In this document: piece by piece, positions 18,279-28,921 of the stretch
Layout of the letters: each line of letters begins with the position of its first letter
Numbering within the stretch: position 1 is the first letter of the stretch
Assembly: GCA_022457155.1 (NCBI GenBank)
Contig: JAJGOT010000511.1
Span: 434,001 to 498,000, forward strand
Length of the DNA: 64,000 nt
Origin: Cladopsammia gracilis
Taxonomy: Eukaryota > Cnidaria > Anthozoa > Scleractinia > Dendrophylliidae
Reading direction: 5' to 3'
Made by a program: the position numbers and the translations under genes
Notes under the pieces: generated by a model
What the model saw: the letters and a program-made list of their open reading frames with translations, nothing else
The model's database searches: none
What the model was told of the DNA's origin: nothing

Positions 18279-18878
18279 TCACATTTTCACTTCAACCCCA
18301 TAGGGATGTCGCAGAGAGAAGACTAGGTGAGAAAACTTGTGCCCCTTTAATTTTGCAATCAACTCTTTGTACTCCTCGTGTGAGAGCTCACCGGCATAGT
18401 CGTCGAAGATGGCCTTCGTTGTTTTGCTTGATGGGGTGTAAAAAAGCACAATCGCTGCAACGTTTTCCCTAAAGGGTTTCGCAATGCTGGTTAACTGTTG
18501 GGTTAGCACCCACACTGACAAGCCGCTGTGGCGAGCACTGAACCCTAGTTTCACAAGTTGACTCGTGCGACCTTTCACATCCTTCGAAGCAGCACAGTCA
18601 TCCAGCACAAAGAGCGTGTTTGTCCCGTCGAAGAAATAACTGGCTAAAGTTAACCATGCTTCAATCTCATGCTGCTGACAGTCTATCACGAAAATGCGTG
18701 GCTCCTGGTCCACGAAACCGTCGTAGGTCTTGTTGTGGACAAATGTTGGGCAGAAGAGAACAATATAGTCAAACTTGCCCCTGAAGGGGCCACGCAGCTG
18801 ATTCAGAAGATATTGTGTTTTGCCAGAATTAGTCGGGCCGATAATTAGGGCATTGAATGGCAGCTTTCGTGGGTCCAT
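18279..18878 (-). CDS. ATP: FtsK/HerA-type genome packaging ATPase, copy 2
   Basis: Identical to copy 1, with Walker A GPTNSGKT and Walker B LFVLDD intact. Both copies keep their own TATATA-tagged start, so both could in principle be expressed. Confidence 0.93.
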   Translation of the reverse strand: MDPRKLPFNALIIGPTNSGKTQYLLNQLRGPFRGKFDYIVLFCPTFVHNKTYDGFVDQEPRIFVIDCQQHEIEAWLTLASYFFDGTNTLFVLDDCAASKDVKGRTSQLVKLGFSARHSGLSVWVLTQQLTSIAKPFRENVAAIVLFYTPSSKTTKAIFDDYAGELSHEEYKELIAKLKGHKFSHLVFSLRHPYGVEVKM

Positions 18879-18909
18879 TCTCTATATATTTTTATGTGTA
18901 TATATGTGT

Positions 18910-20169
18910 TTAGTACTGAACCGCCTGCAGCTGTCTATCAATGATGTTCATCTGTGAGTCGCTGATGGTGTAGATGTGGCAGTGCACGTTTCCCGAGCCG
19001 GAGGTTGCCCTTTCGATTTCAAGATGTACGCCGTCCTTTGTGTTGACGAGGCGTTGACCGTTGCCATGTAGGGTTGTATCAGCCATTGATCTAAGGTCGA
19101 TAAGGAGGCCGAACTTGTTGCCAGTGAGATATTTTGTTAGATTCATGTTGGGCCTGCCATCGCCCTTTTTTTTGAAGAGGCGACTGACCTCGCGCCACAT
19201 GTCGGTCCCGTTGATGCCTTCGTTGTAAATCCTGTTGGGGGAGCCGTTTATGGTGACATTAACTTTGGTGATGTCTGGGTTGAAGTATTTTTCTGAGTCC
19301 CTGGCTCCTGCCGTGTAGGGTTCGATGAATAGCAGAAGGATGGCTTTCAGTGACCTGCGCTGCGGGTTCACCCTGAGATTCAGCCTAGCGTCTGAACCCT
19401 TCGAGAAGGGAACCACTACCTCTCGCATGATATGGTCGTAGGCAAACTCCTTTCCGCTAGAGTATACACTTGTTGCCTCGTCAGCCAGCTGCTTACTTCG
19501 GATTGTCTCGTACTCAAGCTGGATATTTGTCAACTTGTAGACAAGCTTGCTTGTATCTGAACCCCTGACAACTTGGGAAGCCTGGGCGAGCGTTATCTCG
19601 AATGTCAAATCGTTGTAGAGTGCCTGTGGGTACATGACGCCGTGGTCTGTTATAATCTGGTGGTCAAGGTTGATGCGGTATTTGTTTTTGTAAATGGTCT
19701 CCAGTTTGTTTTCCACATCCACGCCAGAGGTCTTCTTGTCGCCGGCACTAGAGCGAATCTTGCTCAAGTCTACACTCTGGATACCCTCGGGGAGCATGTT
19801 GTCTCTCTTATCAACAGAAAGGAAAAGGTCCTCGAAGATTTTGTAAATATCGTACCCAACGGTGTCCTGGACAGTGGTGGCGGCAAACTTCACAACAAGC
19901 CTGTCAACTAGTGCTCTGGAGACATTTTGTACAAGATAGTTGTTTGCGTGGCCGCCGGCAAGGTCGATGTTAAAGAGCAAGGCAAGCGAGCCCGACACGA
20001 TAACCTCATGTTCGTTGAGCTTGGGCACCGTAACGTACAGGGTCTCGCCGGGATTGGCTGAAGTGCGTTCAAAGGTGATGCGCTTTACGGTGCGCTCTGC
20101 TTTCATAGCACCAAGAATCTTCTCGGCATTAGTTGGGAGGAGGTTGGGTTGCACGGGTTGCACGGCCAT
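18910..20169 (-). CDS. MCP: Major capsid protein (double jelly-roll), copy 2
   Basis: Identical 419-residue protein to copy 1, divergent from the coiled-coil gene across the same 44-bp promoter-like spacer. Confidence 0.88.
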   Translation of the reverse strand: MAVQPVQPNLLPTNAEKILGAMKAERTVKRITFERTSANPGETLYVTVPKLNEHEVIVSGSLALLFNIDLAGGHANNYLVQNVSRALVDRLVVKFAATTVQDTVGYDIYKIFEDLFLSVDKRDNMLPEGIQSVDLSKIRSSAGDKKTSGVDVENKLETIYKNKYRINLDHQIITDHGVMYPQALYNDLTFEITLAQASQVVRGSDTSKLVYKLTNIQLEYETIRSKQLADEATSVYSSGKEFAYDHIMREVVVPFSKGSDARLNLRVNPQRRSLKAILLLFIEPYTAGARDSEKYFNPDITKVNVTINGSPNRIYNEGINGTDMWREVSRLFKKKGDGRPNMNLTKYLTGNKFGLLIDLRSMADTTLHGNGQRLVNTKDGVHLEIERATSGSGNVHCHIYTISDSQMNIIDRQLQAVQY

Positions 20170-20213
20170 AGCCAGAGTATATATATAAATTTATATTTAT
20201 ATTTATATACATC
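20170..20213. promoter_or_regulatory. Divergent TATATA promoter region, copy 2
   Basis: Same 44-bp spacer as at 11,065-11,108, with a TATATA motif beside each of the two divergent start codons. Confidence 0.6.
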
Positions 20214-21605
20214 ATGGCAGAAGGCGGATATGACTATGATCCAACTGGCGAGAACGAAAACACCGGGCTTGACGAAGCGTTAGACCACGATGGTGACGAC
20301 GAGGAAGAAGAAGTTAACAGAACAACCCCCTTTCAACCGGGAGCTGCATCCACCCCATATCCTGGCGGTGAAGAGCAGATTGAAATGCATACACTGCCTC
20401 GCGAACAGAGCGGTTTTGATCCTGAAGACATCCCTCTGCTTACTGACTTCACACATCCTGACGACAGAAAAGAAATGGTTGCTAAAGCTAAGGACTGGAT
20501 CAAAAGGCTCCGGCCGAGAGCGGATTTCAGCCGATTAGACCCTATTGGTGTCGGTAAAAAAACAGAAAATATAGGCAGAATTGTTACCTTTGGGCCAAGG
20601 GGTGGCGAGAAGCCCATTTTCAAACAAGATGGGTCTGGCCTTCTTAAATCATTCACAGACAGGTTCAAAGGGGTTCTTGGCCCAAGCGCTGAAGAGATAC
20701 TCGTTGAAGACAGAACATCAATAAGGGAAGAAGAACAAAGTCTAAGAGAGGAAGAAAAACAACTGAAGGGGGCGGAAAGAATTAATGCTGAACTGAAAAA
20801 AAGAACAGACAATCAACAAACCCTATCTCTAAGACTCGAAAAAACTAAAGAGAGAAGGGAAAATTTAGAAAAAGAACAAGGCTCTAATCTTGAAGCTCAA
20901 AACAGAATAGATGAGATGAAACGCCTGGAAAAAAATTATCAACGTGATATAGAAAATGAGAATAAAGCAATAAAAGCACTTCAAAAACAAAAACAAGATG
21001 AAGACAAACTGCAGGCAAAGGTTGCTAAAAGAAAGGCAGCACTCTCTAGCAAAAAGAAAGAAAGAAATACCCTCGAGGCAAGACTTAACTCCACCAAGCC
21101 GCTGGATGAGTTAAACGAAAAAGTGGCCGAGCTTGAACGACAAAACGAGGAAGACCGGCGCATGATAGAGGATGAGAACACTTCTCCCTCTGACAGAGAA
21201 GCTGCAGAAGCCCGAGTTGCAGAACGTGTCGAAGAGCAGGGAAGACTAAGAACGCAAGTTCAGGAAAGAGAAGAAGCCTTGCCTTTGAGAGAAAGGGTCA
21301 AAAATATCTTCAAGAAATATGGCTGGACCCTGCAAGCAGTTGTTCTGGCTGCAGGTCTAGTCATAGGCGCTGTGACGATTGCTGCAATGAATGGCTTGAA
21401 AGCCGGCACCAAGGCTATTGGCAATGGGCTCAAAGCCCTAGGAAATAAGGTTGCCTCCATCTTGCCAGGCTTGATCGGTTCGATCGTGAGCTTTATCTTC
21501 AAAACAGCCGGCCAGGTTATCTCCTTCCTTGGCGAGCACGCCTGGCTGCTGATCCTTGCCGTTGTAGGCTTTATGATTGAAAGGATCACCAAGCGCAGGA
21601 GATAA
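20214..21605 (+). CDS. Coiled-coil membrane protein (463 aa), copy 2
   Basis: Same protein as at 11,109-12,500 except Arg for Gly in the SPSDxEAA segment (A at 21195, G at 12090). It ends one base before the convergent structural gene, so the two stop codons abut. Confidence 0.8.
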   Translation: MAEGGYDYDPTGENENTGLDEALDHDGDDEEEEVNRTTPFQPGAASTPYPGGEEQIEMHTLPREQSGFDPEDIPLLTDFTHPDDRKEMVAKAKDWIKRLRPRADFSRLDPIGVGKKTENIGRIVTFGPRGGEKPIFKQDGSGLLKSFTDRFKGVLGPSAEEILVEDRTSIREEEQSLREEEKQLKGAERINAELKKRTDNQQTLSLRLEKTKERRENLEKEQGSNLEAQNRIDEMKRLEKNYQRDIENENKAIKALQKQKQDEDKLQAKVAKRKAALSSKKKERNTLEARLNSTKPLDELNEKVAELERQNEEDRRMIEDENTSPSDREAAEARVAERVEEQGRLRTQVQEREEALPLRERVKNIFKKYGWTLQAVVLAAGLVIGAVTIAAMNGLKAGTKAIGNGLKALGNKVASILPGLIGSIVSFIFKTAGQVISFLGEHAWLLILAVVGFMIERITKRRR

Positions 21606-22407
21606 TTATCTCATCCAGGCAAGAAAGCCTGCTAAAGCAAGCGCACCCACACCAATGAGCGCCTTGTTTACGTGATGCGGCCCGATCTTAGTCTCTTGTG
21701 TGGGGTCTGGTGTTGGTGTGGAGGCTAGTTGTGGTGTGGGTACGGGGGCTGGTGTTGGTGTGGAGGCTAGTTGTGGTGTGGGTACGGGGGCTGGTTTTGG
21801 GTCTTTTGGCGCTATGCCCTGTGCCTGTGTCGCCTGTTTGTGAATCGGGTTCGATGAGTGGCTGTTTGGTGGATTAATCTTTGTCGGCCCTCCGTCCATG
21901 GGGCGAAGGGAGGCTTTTTTTGTGGTAAGATTGACATCATTGTTAACACCAAGTTTCATCCCTTGCGTTGCCTGCATAAGATTGTTATTGTACCCCACCA
22001 CGCTCTCTGTGTTGATAACCATGCGTGACGGCATCAGCCAGCTCCCAGGGGCAACTACAAAGTTAAGCCACACTTTCGTTGCTTGGATGGCCTGCTGATA
22101 ATGCTGTACGCTCTTAGATATGTCGTTCAGTCTTATAGCGTCCTCTAAGAGTGTGAGGAATACTCTCTGCGTTTCGAATGCTCGGCCTCCATTCCCAAGA
22201 ATGCTGCTGCGAGTGTTTGCTTGTGCACCCAGAATGCAATACACAAAGGCCTCGATTGACTGATTCATACGCGCGAGCCCTGGCTGTGTTAGCCCTTGTG
22301 CATAATTCGGCACAAAGTGCTCGAACTGACTAACAGCGCCCTGGTCGTTACGAACGAAGTATATGCCGTTTGCTCGATAGTTTGGGTCTTTTCTGTCTGT
22401 GACGCGC
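21606..22407 (-). pseudogene. 3' half of large structural-type gene, split by transposon
   Basis: C-terminal part of a Polinton protein whose N-terminal part is at 27,782-28,877. The 8-bp target duplication TGACGCGC (22,400-22,407 and 27,782-27,789) carries the same codon phase on both sides, so the two halves belong to one frame. Recognisable segments are GLARMNQSIEAFVYCILGA and INTESVVGYNNNL. A repeated Pro/Thr-rich stretch (PVPTPQLASTPTPA type, two units) precedes a C-terminal hydrophobic anchor (ALIGVGALALAGFLAW). This protein is widespread in cnidarian Polintons in my recollection. Its function is unknown; a virion role is inferred from its place in the capsid block. Confidence 0.85.
22400..22407 (+). 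repeat. 8-bp target site duplication (left)
   Basis: TGACGCGC directly left of the hAT-like element. The same 8 bp lie directly right of it at 27,782-27,789. Confidence 0.9.
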
Positions 22408-22479
22408 CACTCATGTCCAATACTGTCGCACTGATACGGACCGTGAGTAAACGTTGACGGTCCGTACAAAACGTACGGA

Positions 22480-22925
22480 TCGTCATCCTCGCTTACGGTC
22501 CGTAACCTTCTAACTTTACGTAACTATACGGTCCGTGTTCTGTCTGTATACGGAGCGTGCATCTCATTATCACACTCAGTCAGTGTGAATAACTTTTTAC
22601 TATCGGTACGATTCGTACGAACCGTACGTTTCGCACGGAACGTTATCCTTGCTTACGGTCCGTGTTCTGTCTGTATACGGAACATGCATCTCATTATCAC
22701 ACTCAGTCAGTGTGAATAACTTTTTACTGTCCATACGATTTGTACGAACCGTACGTTTCGAACGGAACGTAATCCTTGCTTACGGTCCGTGTTCTGTCTC
22801 TATACGGAACGTGCATCTCATTATCACACTCAGTCACTGTGAATAACTTTTTACTGTCCATACGATTCGTACGAACCGTACGTTTCGTACGGAACGTAAT
22901 CCTTGCTTACGGAGCGTGCATATAT
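22480..22925 (+). repeat. 127-bp tandem array (left subterminal)
   Basis: Units of 126-127 bp recognised by TGCATCTCATTATCACACTC and by palindromic words around CGTACG and ACGGTCCGT. The inner inverted word CACACTCAGTCAGTGTG is also repeated. Present also at 13,375-13,820 and 45,782-46,227. Confidence 0.85.
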
Positions 22926-23720
22926 CTCGTTCTGTAAGCGTGAGGCGGCAAACAACGCGCCACTGCACTAAATATCTATCTTACTGTGCTACGCTTTCAA
23001 ATATAAACAAACACGTGAGCCGAAAACTAAACCGAACATACACGCGAGAGGAAATAAGGAACCTACACATATATCTCGTTCTTTAAGCGTGAGGCGACAA
23101 ACAGCGCGCCACTACACCAAATATCTATTTTGCTACGATACGCTTTCAAATATAAGCAAACACGTGAGCCGAAAACTAAACCCGAACATACACGCGAGAG
23201 GAAATAAGGAACCTACACATATATCTCGTTCTTTAAGCGTGAGGCGACAAACAGCGCGCCACTACACCAAATATCTATTTTGCTACGATACGCTTTCAAA
23301 TATAAACAAACACGTGAGCCGAAAACTAAACCCGAACATACACGCGAGAAGAAATAAGGAACCTACACATATATCTCGTTCTTTAAGCGTGAGGCGACAA
23401 ACAGCGCGCCACTACACCACTCTATTTTGCTACGATACGCTTTCAAATATAAACAAACACGCGAGCCAAAAACTAAACCCGAATATACACGCGAGAGGAA
23501 ATAAGGAATCTACACATATATCTCGTTCTTTAAGCGTGAGGCGACAAACAGTGCGCCACTACACCAAATATCTATTTTGCTACGATACGCTTTCAAATAT
23601 AAACAAACACGCGAGCCGAAAACTAAACCGAACATACACGCGAGAGGAAATAAGGAACCTACACGCGACAAATAACGTGCCACTACACAAAATATCTGTT
23701 TTGCTACGATACGCTTTCAC
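22920..23720 (+). repeat. 150-bp tandem array
   Basis: Units of about 150 bp (one of 146) marked by ATATATCTCGTTCTTTAAGC, with CGCGCCACTACACC and ACACGCGAGAGGAAATAAGG downstream. The array gives long open frames in one direction (for example 23,089-24,021) because the unit is a multiple of three without a stop. There is no codon or domain evidence for a protein. Confidence 0.85.
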
Positions 23721-24230
23721 AAACACACGAGCCGAAAAAATAAACCCGAATATTCACGCGAGAGAAATGAAGAAAATGCATATCTATTTCTTTCTTTACC
23801 GTTCAAACGAATGCAACATATACATTATGACAAAACGGACAACTTTCGCGACATTAGCAAGGAGGCGCGAGTCAATATTAGCGCGGGGAGGCGTTAAATC
23901 AAAACACGCCACTCCACCAAACATAAGTATGCACGATTCAAACCATATAAAAATTAACAATCACCCTTCCCATGATCGAAACAACAGTCAGAATATACAT
24001 TCATTTAATCATTTATTGTAGCACACTTATCACATATCAAATAAATAATGTCATTCACTTTTAGTTTAGTAAACTGCCTTCACATCCATTTAGTTCATCT
24101 CCGTTTCACTTCTTTTTTGGCAGGCCATTTAAATATAGCACTTTGTTATAGTCAATGTCAAAATAAAACCAGGAAAGCCGCTTTTGATCTGCATTGTTCA
24201 AGATAAAATCTATCTGCCTTGCTCTTTTCT

Positions 24231-25131
24231 CAGCTCCTTCGATTTCAAGGTCGCTCATCTCCTTCCGCCGGGCATTTGTCGGGCATTTGTCGGGCATTTG
24301 TCGTTTTCTTTTTTTTAAAAAAGTTGCAAATGCCCCACGGTGGGGTCAGCTTTTATGTACAAATCCCCACGGTGGGGCATCTGAAAGAGTTCAAGTGCCC
24401 GACCCATGGGACAAGAACGAAATTTTTATTTCAATGATTATTGATGGAAGCAATAATTGCTCACAAATAAATGGATCTTTATTCATGCTAGGAATTCTTT
24501 CGTTCTACCAATCCGTTCCCTCATTCGTTCTAAATGTATGTGTTATGTTTCCGCAAAACTTTTGACTCCAATACTTTCCTGTCGATTCTCGTTGTTAATG
24601 TTATTAATTTCGATTAAAATTATGCTTACGTTCAATCCATTTACACGGTAAGGTCCCCGTTGATTGAGACGCTTTTTCAAGTGAAGTTGCTATTGAATTT
24701 TTAAATAGCCAGATTCTTCTGTTGCGACATATCATGATGGAAAGACACCAAGGCCACGAATAATGGCAAATAAGACGTCAACAAAACTTGAAAATTTGCC
24801 GTGATATAGATATTATCTTCTGTGGCACTTGAAAGGTAAGGCAATAGGTGGCCTGTTTTGAAAATTGTGTGAAACTTTAATATTTTCACATGAAAAGTGC
24901 AGGACTGAAACGACATTTATCAACTCAGTTTTTATAATCAGAAAAATTAAAAATAAACAACGAAGCATGTACGAATTTTAATATCCATAAGATAACGTTG
25001 TTTTGACAATGCCCCACCCCCGGGATGACCTATTTTAGCAAATGCCTCATCCTTGGGAAGGAAAAGTTATAAAATGCGCGACAAATGCCCCGGGGGAGGG
25101 GGAATGAGCGGGCTTGGAATTGACGGAGCCA
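24231..25131 (-). mobile_element. Harbinger-like MITE nested in the hAT-like element
   Basis: Reverse-complement relative of the element at 56,546-58,942. It ends GGAATTGACGGAGCCA followed by TAA on the right, with a degenerate matching end near 24,231 on the left. It carries the paired CCCCACGGTGGGG words and GGGCATTTGTC repeats. No coding capacity. Its copy inside the second hAT-like element is at 47,533-48,433. Confidence 0.6.
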
Positions 25132-26367
25132 TAAGCCACTCTGCAATCAATGTGGGCTCAGCATCCATTGCTTATAAAAAATAACACCATCTTGAAGCTT
25201 TCCGTATCGCCCAGTGGCTTCTTCCAAAATACTATCCTCATCTCCATTGGCCATGCTTTGAGAGCGAAAAACGCATCTCCATTCAACACTTTAACCAGTT
25301 CTTTTCTTTCCTCCTCGGCAATAGCAACACTTATTTCTCGCCCTCGTTCCCATGACTTTCGGCTTGCTTTTTAAAATTCACACACATCACTGAAAACATA
25401 TTCCATTCATCTAAACAAATGTGCCGCCATCATCAAAGGCCAGCATCAATATTGATCGACCATTTATCTTTTTTTTTTCAGCAAAGAATTCTATTTTTTT
25501 CCCAATTTAATAAGCCCCGTTATTATTTCATTTTAAATTGCCTTTATTCTATAGAACACATACATTCCATACCACAAAAGTATGTTTCTTCCAAAAGAAA
25601 TATCATGTCCCCTTATGCTTGCCAAGCCTGTGTTTTTTTAATGCTTCTCTTAATTGTTTTCAATGTTATGATCGCGTGGATAATGTGAATGATCGGGTTG
25701 TGTTTGCGAACAAATTACTCCTGATTTCTCACACCTTCCATTTGTTAAATCCCATTCAAATATACAATGAAATGTATCTTTACATATCATAAACCGCCTG
25801 ATTAATTTGAAGCAGTCAACGGCTCACACCAGTGACACATTCACTGCCATTTTACTCCCGTTACGCAGGCTTCAATTTACCGCACGCAGTTAAAAAAATA
25901 GTGTTTTGCGAAGTCATTTATTGAGCAACTCATAATGGCCAATCATTTTCAACGGTTGGACCTTGATTTGAAGAGCTGCTACGGGTACGACCTGGACTGG
26001 AAATGCCTTCCATAAAAATTACGCGAGGTACGTATCATTGAATTTGAACACAGTTCAATACACCTGCATCATCGAAACGTCAGCTTTCTCGAATTTTTTT
26101 ACGGTGGCTAATTTACCTTATCGACTGAGTCGATAAAACCAAATTTTCATTGTTGAAAAGGGATTTCCTTACATGACGTGGAAACGAGGTTGCAGTTGTT
26201 CCCAGGATTTCTTTATGTAGCTGAAGGAGAGAGACCCTGGGAACGATCAAGCAGCATCATAGAAACGACCACGTTCATTTTCACGTCTGGTCAATCTGCA
26301 TCACTGAATAACCTCCGCCAAACCTTCCGCTATCAATCATTTCTGCCCACTAAAACTATTCATGAGA

Positions 26368-27695
26368 TGCAATTCAAGGCCGTGGTTTCTTGATTACGGT
26401 CCGTCTGTTCAGTTCACGAACCGTACGCATCGTACGGATTGACGAACCGTTTGGGGTACACACGGTTCAACGCAATACACGAAAATATACCAAGTGCCCT
26501 TAATGAGATGCAATTCACGGACCGTGGTTTCTTGATTACGATTCGTCTGTTCAGTTCACGAACCGTACGCTCCGTACGGATCGACGAACCGTTTGGGGTA
26601 CACACGGTTCAACGCAATATAAGAAAATATTCTAAGTGCCCTTAATGAGATGCAATTCACGGACCGTGGTTTCTTGATTACAATTCGTCTGTTCAGTTCA
26701 CGAACCGTACGCTCCGTACGGATCGACGAACCGTTTGGGGTACACACGGTTCAACGAAATACACGAAAATATTCTAAGTGCCCTTAATGAGATGCAATTC
26801 ACGGACCGTGGTTCTTGATTACGGTCCGTCTGTTCAGTTCACGAACCGTACGCTCCGTACGGATCGACGAACCGTTTGGGGTACACACGGTTCAACGCAA
26901 TATAAGAACATATTCTAAGTGCCCTTAATGAGATGCAATTCACGGACCGTGGTTTCTTGATTACGATTCGTATGTTCAGTTCACGAACCGTACGCTCCGT
27001 ACGGATCGACGAACCGTTTGGGGTACACATGGTTCAACGAAATACACGAAAATATTCTAAGTGCCCTTAATGAGATGCAATTCACGGACCGTGGAGTTCA
27101 CAAACCGTACGCTCCGTACGGATCGACGAACCGTTTGGGGTACACACGGTTCAACGAAATACACGGAAATATTCTAAGTGCCCTTAATGAGATGCAATTC
27201 ACGGACCGTGGTTTCTTGATTACGGTCCGTCTGTTCAGTTCACAAACCGTACGCTCCGTACGGATCGACGAACCGTTTGGGGTACACACGGTTCAACGAA
27301 ATACACGGAAATATTCTAAGTGCCCTTAATGAGATGCAATTCACGGACCGTGGTTTCTTGATTACGGTCCGTCTGTTCAGTTCACGAACCGTACGCTCCG
27401 TACGGATCGACGAACCGTTTGGGGTACACACGGTTCAACGAAATACACGGAAATATTCTAAGTGCCCTTAATGAGATGCAATTCACGGACCGTGGTTTCT
27501 TGATTACGGTCCGTCTGTTCAGTTCACGAACCGTACGCTCCGTACGGATCGACGAACCGTTTGGGGTACACACGGTTCAACGCAATATAAGAAAATATTC
27601 TAAGTGCCCTTAATGAGATGCAATTCACGGACCGTGGTTTCTTGATTACGGTCCGTCTGTTCAGTTCACGAACCGTACGCTCCGTACGGATCCAC
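26368..27695 (+). repeat. 142-bp tandem array (right subterminal)
   Basis: About nine units of 142 bp, plus one shortened unit of 117 bp near 27,070 that lacks the TTTCTTGATTACGGTCCGTC part. Key words are CACGGACCGTGG, CGAACCGTACGCTCCGTACG and GGGGTACACACGGTTCAACG. The many 63-residue open frames on both strands are unit translations and not genes. Confidence 0.9.
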
Positions 27696-27781
27696 TCTTA
27701 ACGTCACGGTCGGAAGGAATTCCACGGACCGTAACTTAGCTTTCACGGAACGTGACTGTGCGTGTATATTGGACAACCCTC

Positions 27782-28877
27782 TGACGCGCTCGTCATCAAA
27801 CAGGGCTAGATCGGGATCAGGATAGTCGTAATCAGTAGAAAGGGGACCATCGCCAGTAACCCAAATGTACACATTGCCAAGCCCGTGATTTTTGCTGTAT
27901 GTGAAACGGAAGTCAGAACTGGGGTCTACACCGAACTCTTGGCAAATCCTCTTGTATGCGTCAATGTTGAACTTGTTGTCTTTCTGGTTGAATGTGGGGT
28001 CGTCTGGCAAAGCACTCACGCTCTGTTCCCCACCCAGCTTGTAGAGTATTCGTCTTGTTGTGAAATAGACGTGAAACCTGTAAAATGATCGGAGCTGCGG
28101 GGTTAGGGAGAGAGTAGAGTTCTTATCAAACAGAAGGTCACGCGAGATCCCGCAGCCGGTTGTTGCACACCACAGAGCAAAGTTTAGTTGTTGTGGCCAG
28201 AAACTCATATGCGGGCTGCCGAGCCACTTTCTCCCATATTTCGCAGTTGTGAACGTAATCTGTGTGTCTCTGAAAATGTTTCTGTATTTCGTTGTGAAAT
28301 AATCAGTTGGCGTGACATAGATCTTTTGCGCTTCGTCGTTCAAGACAGAGCCAATCATCATGTCTTTGTCGATTAATGTGGAGAAATCAACAGCCGGGAT
28401 TGGTTTTTGTGTGTTTCGGTTTAACGTCAACTGATAGGGGAAACCGCCAATATACTCTAAACCAAGCGCGTCTTTCAGGGCTTGTGTCCAATTCTTGTGC
28501 GGTATGTCTGAGGGCATAGCCCAGGAGCCTGGGCCCTTTATGAAAAGCACTTCTCCTGTGGCTTTGTGCTTTTCGTCGAAAGAAACTTCTGTTGTAAATC
28601 TTGACATATCAGCCTGCGGAAAACGCCTTTTGAAGTCTGAGATAGCCTTAGCCTTGGCAGCTGTAGAGAGTTTTTCAGCCTCCGGAGAACTCAGCCAAGC
28701 AAGTTGCGGATTTACTGTGGGTTGTGTTGGCTGTTTTTTTCTAATATACCTTTGTTCTGGATAAAGGGGATTTTGGGGACGAGGAAAAAACGGGGGTGGG
28801 GGTCCGTAATCGTGACCGCCAATGTCTAGACCGAGATTTGAACCAGGATTAAAACCACCAGGGCGTCTGCCAAACAT
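27782..28877 (-). pseudogene. 5' half of large structural-type gene, split by transposon
   Basis: N-terminal 365 codons or so of the gene continued at 21,606-22,407. The ATG at 28,877 follows a TATATAA-type motif; the longer open frame to 29,057 is TA-repeat read-through. The N-terminus is Gly/Pro-rich (1-45). The conserved segments include YRNIFRDTQITF, SPHMSFWPQQLNFALW and RICQEFGVDP. The insertion separates this half from its C-terminal anchor by 5.4 kb, so the intact product cannot be made from this locus unless the insert is removed. Confidence 0.88.
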
Positions 28878-28921
28878 GATTATATAAATATAAATATAAA
28901 TATAATTTAAATATATACACA
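28878..28921. promoter_or_regulatory. Divergent TATATA promoter region
   Basis: A 44-bp AT-rich spacer between the divergent structural gene and the penton-like gene, with TTATATAAAT on one side and AATATATACAC on the other. Its length equals that of the capsid/coiled-coil divergent spacer, which points to a shared promoter design. Confidence 0.55.

Larger units (their letters stand above)
14476..23580. repeat. Tandem duplication, unit 2 (9,105 bp)
   Basis: Second unit of the 9,105-bp direct duplication. Its left edge is the novel junction, where satellite sequence (TATTTTGC) meets PolB codon 1094. Its right edge at 23,580/23,581 is the native continuation of the hAT-like element. Confidence 0.93.
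22408..27781 (+). mobile_element. Satellite-rich hAT-like non-autonomous transposon, copy A
   Basis: A 5,374-bp element beginning CACTCATGTCCAATA and ending TATTGGACAACCCTC (imperfect inverted repeats extending about 35-40 bp), flanked by the 8-bp duplication TGACGCGC. The 8-bp TSD and the CCCTC-type end suggest hAT. No transposase was found. Content from left to right: four 127-bp units, five or six 150-bp units, a nested Harbinger-like MITE, non-coding sequence, and a 142-bp tandem array. The palindrome ACGGTCCGT/ACGGACCGT and CGTACG-type words recur through both ends. A nearly identical copy with a different TSD is at 45,710-51,342, which proves mobility. Confidence 0.85.

Noticed and set aside
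22480..23720. CRISPR-like array
   Set aside because: The units are long tandem satellites without unique spacers, and the DNA is eukaryotic.
23089..24021. 310-codon open frame (also at 46,391-47,323)
   Set aside because: It is the 150-bp satellite unit, a multiple of three without stops, read through several times. No domain, and it occurs only inside the transposon arrays.
26414..27613. Many 63- to 103-codon frames on both strands
   Set aside because: Each is one unit of the 142-bp tandem array translated. The same peptide recurs every 142 bp or so.
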